The notes beneath the pieces were generated by a model. The model saw only the letters and a program-made list of their open reading frames with translations, ran no database searches and was not told the origin of the DNA. The position numbers and the translations under genes are program-made. Positions 12,084 to 20,684 of a stretch of DNA of 64,000 nt are shown here, in pieces. Each line of letters starts with the position of its first letter. The first letter of the stretch is position 1. Source of the stretch: Scedosporium boydii (Eukaryota > Ascomycota > Sordariomycetes > Microascales > Microascaceae); assembly GCA_002221725.1 (NCBI GenBank), contig NJFT01000083.1, forward strand, positions 62,001-126,000. Reading direction: 5' to 3'.

Positions 12084-15000
12084 ATGGCGCATCTACGGCC
12101 CACTGAAAACGACCACTCTCGAGAGCGCGCATCGTCCCTTAGCTTTCGCCAGAACAGGCCTCACAGACTGAGCACCATTTCGTCCCGCTTGTCCTCCCGG
12201 CCCGTTAACAGCGTCGAATCTAAAGCCGATATCAATGGACCGCTCGGCCTGACTCTCCTCAATGAGCCATCCGAGCCCCGCGTTGACTTCATCTTTGTGC
12301 GTTCCTCATCCCTACTTCAAAAATGCCATATTTAAGGGCGACTACTAAACTAAGTTTCGGGCAACACAGATACACGGCCTAGGTGGAGGATCTAGGAAGA
12401 CATGGAGCTATTCGCCTGATCCTCGCATGTTCTGGCCCAAGGAGTGGTTGCCGAACGAAACTGGGTTCAGGCACGTTCGTCTTCATAGTTATGGGTATAA
12501 CTCCGACTGGACTACGAGAAAGGACAGCCGCTTGACCGTCCATGACTTTGGACAGGCGTTGCTCGCTGATCTCCGTAACTCCTCCCACCTCCGCAAAAAT
12601 GGCCATGTAAGTCGCTTCGATTCAGGTGCTGTTTTCGTGGCTTCAGCTGACGAAATACCAGACCCCGATTGTGTTCGTGGCCCATAGCATGGGTGGCTTG
12701 GTCGCGAAGAAGGCAGGTTGAGAGAATCCGAGAGACTTTGAATATAATTTTACCTCAGACGAAACGCTAACAATCTCTAGGCATACCTCCTGGCTACCCG
12801 AGACCCAATCTACCAAGATATCGCCCGACGAATTCACACTATGTACTTTCTAGGTACTCCACATCGAGGAGCCGATTCGGCGCACACCGCAAAGCTTCTA
12901 CGTCGCTCGGTTGGCTATGGGACAAAGGCGTTCCTTGATGACCTTGTACCAGGCAGCGACACCCTCTATGTTAGTTGAGACTTTTTTTTTTCCGGATAGT
13001 CCCGAACACAGCACGACTCTGACGCTTGCTCATAGCAAATAAATGATGAATTCAGACATGTTTGCGAAAACATCCACCTGTGGTCCTTCGCTGAGGGCAT
13101 GCCAACAAGTTTCGGTCTTACGTCGTCACTAGTTGTGGAAAAAGAATCTGCAGTTTTAGGTGGGTGGTATCTCGATCGACCTGTCTCCGCTAACTACCTG
13201 CTGATTCGGTCTTATTTTGCAGGGCTACCGAAAGAACATGTCCAGTATATCGAAGCCGATCATCGCCACATTTGCAAGTTCGACTCCCCAACCAATCCCA
13301 ACTACATGATCTTACGGAAAGCGTTCCTGACTACTGTTGAAGATCTGGAAGCTGACGGTGAGTTTAGTAGGTTCCTAGATACGATGGTAGGATGCTAATT
13401 CTCACAGCTCCGTCCCGGCGGCGGGATGAATACACATCTCAGATGAAGAAAGTTGCTTTACTTCTACGAGTGGATCAGAGACCGGATGCGGTCCTCCTGG
13501 CAACAAACGAGAAGCAACATTTTGGATCCTGTCAATGGTTGACCGAAAGCAAGACGTTCCAAGAATGGGTAGACAATCCGGTTGGCTATTGGGAAGAAGA
13601 AATTTCCCCATCAAAAGAGCCTCCAGAGGCTAAACGGCCGAAAATCCTACGGCTCAAAGGCCGCCCCGGAACCGGTAAGTCGGTGGCGGCCGGCCATGTC
13701 GTCCGCTACCTACAAACGTGCAACCTCGATTGCAGCTTCTATTTCTTTGAACATAAAAACGAGGGTGGCTCGACAGTAGCTGCGTTTCTTCGATCTCTAG
13801 CATTTCAGATGGCTGAATATAGCTTCGAGGTCCGCCGCACCCTCGTGTCCATGGCAGAGGACGGCATCAAAATCAATCACGACGACCACCACATGCTTTG
13901 GACTAGTCTCTTCGCGGAGCGAATCTTGAAGGTGGAGTACACTCGGCCTCAGTTTTGGGTGATAGATGCGGTCGACGAATGCGCGACTAAGGGTATGCCA
14001 GCCCTGGTGTCGATGTTGTCAAGCCTAGGCTGCAAGACCCCTGTCCGAGTCTTCATGACCGGCCGGCCAGGTGGACAACTGGGGCGGCTCCTCTCATGGG
14101 AGTGGACTGAGTTTTCCGAGATTGCCACCGGACAGGAAGGATCTTTAAGGGACATTGAGCTCTTAGTGAAGGCCAGGTGCTCTGGGGCGAGTGACACTGG
14201 CTTGGTCGCGGATGTCCTTGCCAAATGCAACGGCGTCTTCCTCTGGGCTTCTCTGACAGTGGCCAAGCTGGAGGAAGCGTACAGCGTCGAAGACAAACAA
14301 GTTGTTCTCCGGCAAATACCACCTGAGATGGACATGTTCTACTCCCGCATTATCGCGTCCATTGCCGGGTCGCCGAGCTCCGAGCTTGCCAGATGCATCC
14401 TAAAATGGACGATCTGCTCACCTAGACCGCTCTATTACGGAGAACTCGCAGAAGCCGTGAAGCTAGATATCGGCCGAACATTAACGGCATCCGCAAGTGA
14501 GCTCGAAACGATGGCGGGGCATCTCGTCTTCATGGATAACCAGTCTCAAATTCATATCATGCACCAGACAGCCTCGGAGTTCTTAACCCGGAAAAGGGAA
14601 GGCTTTTGGATCGACCGCGCAGCAGCACACTCCAAGCTCGCCGAGGTTTGCCTTAGTGTTCTCTGTGGGACCGAATTCGCGCCGCCGAGACTGCGTCGAG
14701 GGGGCACAACCAATAGTACTGCTCTTGTAACCAAAAGCACTGCTCTCTCGCCACTTGCCGACTACGCTGCCCTCAACTTCTCGCACCATCTCATGCATGG
14801 CTCTCCCGCCGTAGACGGGCCTCTCATCCTGCTAAACAAATTTCTCAGATCTAATGTTCTGACGTGGATCGAGAAGACAGCTAGTACCGGTAATCTCTGG
14901 ACCCTACAGCCCACCGCACAAAGGTTGAAGGCGTATCTAGGTCGACGAGCAAAGTACCAATCACCGGCCGGCGTCGACACACAGACCGCTACGAGGTGGG

Positions 15001-17243
15001 CTGCCGATATCTACCATGTAGTTGCGGCCTTTCATTCTAGTTTGCTTACTTCGCCGTCTTCAATCTATTTCCTCATCCCCCAACTTTGCCCTCCCAAGTC
15101 GCTTATCCGGCAACTTTTCGCCAAACCAACCAGGCAATTGAGAGTTGCGGGTTCCTTAGAAGAAGACTGGGCCGACAGGCTAGCGTGTTATCTGTTCCCG
15201 GAAGAGGCATCCGCCGTTGCGTGCTGCGCCCGTATCCTCGCAGTCGGTCTTCCAGACGGCGATATCAGAATCTACCACATCGCCGGATCTGATACGTTCG
15301 ACTCAGCGGGGACGTTGACGCATGGGAGGAAAGTGCGACAACTAGCCTTCAACCGGTCATCTTCGCTCCTAGCCTCTTGTAGCGTTAGAAAGCTAATGCT
15401 ATGGGATATGCGCGCCTCTTCTTGTGGGTCTTCATTCCCATGCCTCTGGTCGCGGGACCTCGATTTCACCCCATCCTACATAGCATTTCATCCGGACGGG
15501 GATTCTATCGTGCTCGCAAACCCTCAACACAGTTCGATCGTCGCTTTTGAAGCTTCAGATGGCCGTAAGGGAGAACCGGTCCTCCTTCACGCATCGGTGG
15601 ACTCGGACTCGAATTCCTCTGATGATGAGAGTGATGACCAACAAGTAGCTGTGTGGATGCAACCAGAGCGGATTCGACTCGATTCCAGCCACAGACTCGC
15701 TGCGCTGGCTTACAGAAATGCGACTGTCTCGATATGGGATCTGGATTCCGTCAAAGAGATCGGCAAATTCGAAAGGGAAGGATTTGAGGATGTATACGTT
15801 ACCCCGCCACCTCTTGACATGATATTCAACCCAATTTCCGAGCTCGAACTCCTTGCCATCACCTACAAGGACGGAGACATGATGACGTGTAACCCCTGGA
15901 CTTTGGAGCAGACGAATAAGTGCCATCTCCCAGTCTTGCCATTTACGCTAGCCACCACCTCGGATGGTCAGGTCCTGGCGGGCGCGACAGACGATGGAGA
16001 AATCTATCTCTTCCTATGGTGGACTCTGCAGCCCGTGTATAAAATAAGTAGACCCGACGACCAGTTTCAAATACATGACATTGTATTCTCGACCGATAAC
16101 CGGCAACTTTTCGACATTCGGGGACACTGTTGCACTGTCTGGGAGCCGTTCATCCTAGCACCGAGGGATGAGTTGGACGACGACAAGTCCTCGGAGGCTC
16201 ACAGCGAAGAAGTCATCGTCCTTGAGTCTCCAGTCTCTCGCGCACGCGTGTTTGAATGGGGGAGTGCGATCACAGCCATCGAAAAGGCGGACCATGGAAC
16301 CTGTCTGATAGTGGGACGACAAGATGGCACGATTGAGATATGCGAGCTGAGCACCGGCGACTTCATGGACAAACTGGCGCTCCACGACTCGTTCGCCGAA
16401 ATAGAACACATTGATTGGAACGAGGAGAAGGGCGTATTTCTTAGCGTGGATACGATTGGCCGCTGTATACTTACACGATTGTCATTTATTAAACAGGGCA
16501 CCACCAAAGTGCAGACCTGTTGTTTGTTGGACCATCGAGAAGGGGCTTCTGTCCGGCAGGCATTGATCGGTCCTAAAGCCGAATCGCTGCTCATCTGCAC
16601 CGAGTCGAGCATCAAGATCGTAGGACTTGACGGAGGTCTCGTAGCAGAGGAGACGAATCTCCCGGGGAGCTGGTGGATGAGACATCTATCCAACGACTCT
16701 TACCAGATCGCCATTCAAGAGAATACCCTCCACCTTTTCGAATGGGGATCTCTAAAGCGGCTATCACAAACCGACGGAATTGCACTTCTTGCCCCTGAGT
16801 TCCCTGTGCAAGTTACAAGCCGGAACTCATGGACTAGCGGTGCTGGTTCGAGCTATTTCGCCCAGTGCGTCGCCGACGGAGAGTCGCGGGTCCAAACAAG
16901 CAACATTTTCGCCCTTGACACGTCCGAGATCACCAGCGAAACGAAAGAAGTCCTCCTTCAAGTGCTCAATACTAAATCGCTCAAGGCACAGGCCGTGCTA
17001 GGGTGCTTGAAATCTAGATTATTCATCCTCGATACGAGCGGATGGGTGTGCTCAATCAGTCTTAAGCGCTTGAGCAAGGCGACTCATTACACGCGCCACT
17101 TCTTTATCCCACTCACCTGGCGCACGGGAGGTGATGATATCGTGATCAAGGTGATCTCTAAGACCGCGGTGGCGTTTGGGAGAGGGGAGCAGTTGATGAT
17201 CTTTCATGGATTCTTGGAGTTTGAGGAGAAGGTGGCGCTATGA
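12084..17243 (+). CDS. NLR-like protein: SesB-type alpha/beta hydrolase - NACHT - WD40-like repeats
   Basis: Seven exons: 12084-12296, 12370-12606, 12662-12712, 12781-12969, 13036-13159, 13223-13357 and 13408-17243, giving 1594 residues. Introns are 50-73 nt. The third has a GC donor (AAG|GCAGGT); all others are GT-AG. Residues about 50-300 form a lipase-like alpha/beta hydrolase with an oxyanion-hole motif IHGLGGG (72-78), nucleophile elbow AHSMGG (Ser159), FLGTPHRGAD and a late DHRHICKF carrying the probable catalytic His. A NACHT NTPase follows, with Walker A GRPGTGKS (401-408) and Walker B FWVIDAVDEC. From about residue 920 to the end are diverged WD40-like blades such as GLPDGDIRIYHI and SCSVRKLMLWDM. 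The architecture is that of fungal STAND proteins used in heterokaryon incompatibility or immunity-like responses; a defence role is inferred. The blades are not near-identical, unlike HET-D/E repeats. The gene sits between a gene-poor region and a repeat block. Confidence 0.88.
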
Positions 17244-17590
17244 GGTTTAGCCGAACGGAATTTGGCACCGACGGTAGCTATATCTACTTCCTGGCTCTGG
17301 TGCCCGTGACCGAGGATCTCTGCGTCTCCATCACGCTCATCCACCAGGCCATGGCGTCCTACTCGATGCCGGCATCGCGCCGTCATTCATGGCAACACTT
17401 CATGCCGCAGACAGAATAGCACGTACAAGGCCCATTTCTTTTTGGCTTTTCCCTTATACTGCTAGACGAGCAGTTCAGGGAGGTTTGTATTTCTGTATAA
17501 AGAGCATACGCCACAGCACTTTTAGACCTGAACGCGTAGTCGTTAGATATTGTTATATTGAAGAGTACCAACGCCCTATACCCGATGTCC
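17244..17590. other. 3' flank of the NLR-like gene
   Basis: Short spacer that probably holds the 3' UTR and terminator of the NLR-like gene. No gene or structured element was recognised. Confidence 0.4.
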
Positions 17591-17606
17591 TAGTACAGAT
17601 CCGGGC

Positions 17607-17703
<97 letters not shown>

Positions 17704-17760
17704 GAGACAGACCTGCATGTCCACCAACTCCGAATAAACTCGGGACTTGATAACCCATAA
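17591..17760 (+). repeat. Inverted repeat B, left arm (contains the microsatellite)
   Basis: The reverse complement of this interval matches 20377-20505 in order. The shared pieces are TTATCAAGTCCCGAGTTTAT (right arm TGATCAAGTGCCGAGTTTAT), then TCGGAGTT against TCAGAGTT, then AGGTCTGTCTCATA, then the simple-sequence tract, then AGGCCCGGAT against AGGCCCAGAT. The arms are separated by about 2.6 kb. Confidence 0.7.
17609..17701. repeat. Compound (AC)n-(TC)n microsatellite
   Basis: About 40 nt of pure AC dinucleotides run directly into about 53 nt of pure TC dinucleotides. The tract lies inside the left arm of a long inverted repeat (17591-17760) whose right arm carries a shorter GT/GA version at about 20431-20490. 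Confidence 0.95.
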
Positions 17761-17808
17761 TATTCTTAAATCGCTATCTGAATTTTGGCCTTCTCTAGAG
17801 GCCGAGAA

Positions 17809-17972
17809 CCTCAGCTGAGGTTTAGTAGAGCTAAATGGGATTTGATGAAAGGGATGGGCCGGATGGCAGAGAAGAAGAGGGAAATGACCTGGAGAGGTGG
17901 TAACGGAACTTTAAGATATGCTCTTATTGGAAATTGGGTTCAAGGCGTGCGTTGTCCCCTGAGAAGAAATAC
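17809..17972 (+). repeat. Inverted repeat A, left arm
   Basis: The reverse complement of 18843-18976 aligns along this interval. Shared words include CCTCAG(C/T)TGAG, TTTAGTAGAGC against TTTGGTAGAGC, GAAGAGGGAAATG, GACGGAG against AACGGAA, CTCTTATTGGAAATTGGGT against CTCTTGTTGGAAATTGGGT, and TGTCCC. Identity looks moderate with small indels. The arms enclose about 870 nt, as in a fold-back or MITE-like element or an old inverted duplication. Confidence 0.7.
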
Positions 17973-18060
17973 GGCATGGCATGTTGTTTTAGATTAGCAG
18001 AACTCCAGGAAAGCCAAGCTTTTCGGAGTTCATAACGTCGAAATCGGAATGGCTGAAACG

Positions 18061-18134
18061 CCATTTCCGTTCCCATTTCCTTTCCCATTCCAGTCAGTTC
18101 CCATTTCCTTCCCCATTTCAGTTCCCATTTCCTT
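18061..18134 (+). repeat. Short tandem repeat of CCCATTTCC-like units
   Basis: Imperfect units of CCCATTTCC/TTCCCATTTCC are repeated about seven times. The complementary word GGAAATGG/GGGAAATGGG reappears near 18590-18630 within the same inverted-repeat element. Confidence 0.7.
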
Positions 18135-18435
18135 TTACGATATGAGGGGGAAGACCCGGAAGCGTAGAGAAAAGAAGGAAAGGGGGGTTGAGGGACCGAT
18201 TTACACCAGTCAAGCTGTGCTTTCCCTACGTATAGGTCTGTAAGTACGAATTCAAAAACATTCAAGTTCCTCGGGAAAGCGAATCTTTCCCGATAATCAT
18301 TTGTCTTGTGACTGGAAGGAACCAGTCCTGATGGTCCTGAGTTAGAAGGTCTAGATGGAGCTATCATGGCTCTGTCTGTACCCTCCGAATCAGGGTCATC
18401 AGGGCGATGAAGGCAGCTGAAGAAGTGGCATTGCC

Positions 18436-18545
18436 CATTTGATGCCTCCTGCCAATCGCCAGACAAATGATTACCCTGTGTGCACCTGTTGTACCTGTCA
18501 AGTATATTTGTACTTGATGTTCCTCAAATGACACAAGGCTTCTAT
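18436..18545 (+). repeat. Diverged direct repeat, copy 1
   Basis: The order GCATTGCCCAT, CCTCCTGCCAATCG, ACAAATGATTA, TTGATGTTCCTC, GACACAAGGCTTC is repeated about 340 nt later at 18770-18870. The second copy reads GCATTACCCAT, CTTCCTGCCAATCG, ACAAATGATTA, TTGATATTCCTC, GACACAAGGCTTC. Both copies lie within inverted repeat A. Confidence 0.7.
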
Positions 18546-18769
18546 CAAATAAGTGAGGAATGGGCCATGATTGCATCGACTAACAAGGAAGGAAATGGTT
18601 CCGGTTCCTTATATGTGGGAAATGGGTGCCAGCTCCGCACAACATATCCGAGTCATTTCTTCCCTCCCGAAACAATGGACAGTTTCTCCATTACAAGCCC
18701 GTGCAGGTCCGAGCTAGGTTCTGTTTCTAAATCTTATCACGGCAAGTGTATGCCACATCGGATATTCCG

Positions 18770-18870
18770 ACAGCATTACCCATGCATGCTTCCTGCCAAT
18801 CGAGACACAAATGATTACTCAAGTCACCCTTCGTAGACTTTGATATTCCTCGAGGGACACAAGGCTTCGA
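18770..18870 (+). repeat. Diverged direct repeat, copy 2
   Basis: Second copy of the 18436-18545 repeat in the same orientation. Its distal end passes into the right arm of inverted repeat A. Confidence 0.7.
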
Positions 18871-18976
18871 CCCAATTTCCAACAAGAGCTCCGTCATCGC
18901 CTCCTAGGCCATTTCCCTCTTCATCTCTCATCCCCCTTTATAAAATCACATTGGCTCTACCAAATCTCAACTGAGG
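18843..18976 (-). repeat. Inverted repeat A, right arm
   Basis: Partner of 17809-17972. Its inner end overlaps the second copy of a direct repeat (18780-18865), so the two repeat systems are nested. Confidence 0.7.
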
Positions 18977-19170
18977 CACTGGCCATTCCAGGATAGTTTT
19001 CCTGGAACAACTGTTGTCCAAACACCAGGCTCCTTACTCCTGACGATCCCGGCCCTCTATGCTTCGATAGCCTGCCAATACACCATGCAATCCTATCTTT
19101 TGAACTTCGAGAAGATGCCTCTGGCGTCACAGCACAGGGCAGCCAGAGGTCGCCAGGGAGCCGAGCAGGG

Positions 19171-19222
19171 TCTCGTCCTGACAGCAATACGGTATTTTAG
19201 GTCGGTTGAGCAACGGCTGGCT
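19171..19222 (+). repeat. Non-SEC18 leader shared by both pseudogene copies (first occurrence)
   Basis: CGTCCTGACAGCAATACGGT followed by ATTTTAGGTCGGTTGAGCAA at 19171-19222 recurs at 19724-19773 as CGTCCTGACAACAGTACGGT followed by ATTTCAGGTCGGTTGAGCAA. In the second place it abuts SEC18 homology directly. In the first it is separated from it by about 120 nt. Confidence 0.75.
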
Positions 19223-19342
19223 CATGGTTGCATACCGAGCAACCGTTGCAAAAAAGGAAGGCCTGCACAGATTGCATGGTTAATATACCACTACGGCGTA
19301 TTACACCAAGGTGTAACTGATGAGAAATGGCAGGGAAACGGG

Positions 19343-19680
19343 GCAGTACTCGCAAAGAACAACGTACTCGGAGCCGACGGCTGGGCATATTTGCGAACAG
19401 ATCCGCGTCCGGACTTCAGTTCGTCGTCGGTCTCGATATCAAGCCCGTGCTAACATACATTGCTGAGGCTAAGGCGATGCAGCACGAAGGGAACGACGGC
19501 GTAGAGGGGTTCATTAAGAAGGTGTCTGAGGCCATCCTTTACGCGAAAGCGTAACTTGGGAAAAGGAAAGGACAACTAGAGCGATTGCTAGGGCTAAGCA
19601 GGCCTATTGTTATAGATTTTGTTTTTCACTCGGTTCATCAATTCAAGAATGAACTAATTCCCACTACGATCCCTCCATCC
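19343..19680 (+). pseudogene. Degenerate copy 1 of the SEC18 3' end
   Basis: Plus-strand sequence homologous to the last part of SEC18 exon 4 and its 3' UTR, in the orientation opposite to the intact gene. The word GCAGTACTCGCAAAGAACAA aligns with the SEC18 segment coding EVLTKSDAY. Further on, one frame ends in GLDIKPVLTYIAEAKAMQ, VEGFIKKVSEAILYAKA and stop, against GLGIKPVLTYLAEAKVMQ, VEGFIQKVSEAIVYAKA and stop in SEC18. The homology continues past the stop (GGAAAGGACAACTA, GGCCTATTGTTATAGA, TTCAAGAAT), so 3' UTR is included. A small deletion and frameshift break the upstream reading frame. It cannot encode a functional protein. Confidence 0.85.
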
Positions 19681-19723
19681 CTCGCAGTAAGTGGCAGTGG
19701 AACCCCTTAACCCTTGGTTGACA

Positions 19724-19773
19724 GTCGCGTCCTGACAACAGTACGGTATTTCAGGTCGGTTGAGCAACGGCCG
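19724..19773 (+). repeat. Non-SEC18 leader shared by both pseudogene copies (second occurrence)
   Basis: Second copy of the 19171-19222 word, immediately preceding SEC18 pseudogene fragment 2. Confidence 0.75.
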
Positions 19774-19970
19774 GGTATATTTGCAAACAGATCTGCGTCG
19801 GGACTTCAAACGACGAGGATCGACGCACGGGGAAGTTAACGGTGGGACTGGGCATCAAGACTATACTGACTTACATTGCGGAGGCGAATGGTATGGACAA
19901 TGAGGGGCATAATAGTGTGGATTGGTTCATCATGAAGGTGTCGGAGGCGATCCTATACACGAGGGAAACT
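19771..19970 (+). pseudogene. Degenerate copy 2 of the SEC18 3' end
   Basis: A second, more decayed plus-strand copy. One frame reads ICKQICV, then DRRTGKLTVGLGIKTILTYI, then WFIMKVSEAILYT, corresponding to SEC18 ICEQIRV, EQRTGRFTVGLGIKPVLTYL and GFIQKVSEAIVYA. The stop and 3' UTR homology are absent. It shares several bases with copy 1 that SEC18 lacks (for example TACATTGC and ATCCT), so the two fragments are closer to each other than to the gene. Confidence 0.8.
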
Positions 19971-20376
19971 TGCGAGCCACACATCCGGACCTCACTTACG
20001 AGAATATAAGGGGAGAAGGTCTCCCACAACCGAGGAAGAAGGAGCCAGGTAGTTTAGTGTGTTGTTAGGAGGGGAACGGATCTGGCGGTGAGCGATCGGC
20101 CGATTCCCTCAGTTCCGGAAGCTGCTTCTCGGGAGCCATTCTTTTCTTTTCAATATCACTTTCTCAATTTCTACTTTTCTTCTGTTCCCTCTGTCAGTGA
20201 AGCTGCGCGATGTAGATTCCTGTTGATCATTGATCCTCAGACATCCTAGGAAAACCATTACAACCAGTCCTTGACTATTGGACTATTTCCTAAAGTTGTG
20301 CTGTTTCCGGGTCTATGCTCCCATATTTCTGGGCAAGCGTGGTTACGTTCAACTTTGTGTTACTCAGCTCCAACAA

Positions 20377-20505
20377 AATAGGTGATCAAGTGCCGAGTTT
20401 ATTCAGAGTTAATGCACACACAAGGTCTGTCTCATAAATGTATGTGTGTGTGCGTAAAAGAGAGAGTGAGTGAGTGTGTGTGTGTGGAGGCCCAGATTAT
20501 ACGAT
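20377..20505 (-). repeat. Inverted repeat B, right arm
   Basis: Partner of 17591-17760 in opposite orientation, with the same flanking words around a shortened, interrupted GT/GA tract. It lies about 180 nt downstream of the SEC18 stop codon. Confidence 0.7.
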
Positions 20506-20616
20506 CGCTCCTTCCCTCACAACAGCAGATAATATATCTTAGTTTAGGCCACAAGGGAAGGAGCACTTGAGAGATCACAGTGGGAAATAAGTAATTCTTG
20601 AATTGGTGAGCTGAAT

Positions 20617-20631
20617 AAAAAAAAAAAAAAA
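20617..20631. repeat. Poly-A/T run in the SEC18 3' UTR
   Basis: About 15 consecutive A on the plus strand (T on the coding strand), about 55 nt past the SEC18 stop. Pseudogene copy 1 has only an interrupted T tract at the matching place. Confidence 0.8.
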
Positions 20632-20684
20632 GTCTATAACAATAGGCCTAGTTGTCCTTTCCGTTTCCGCCATTTTGCAGTCAG

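Noticed and set aside
17609..20490. Possible CRISPR-like or regularly spaced array
   Set aside because: The repeats are dinucleotide microsatellites and inverted or direct duplications without regular spacers, in a eukaryotic genome.
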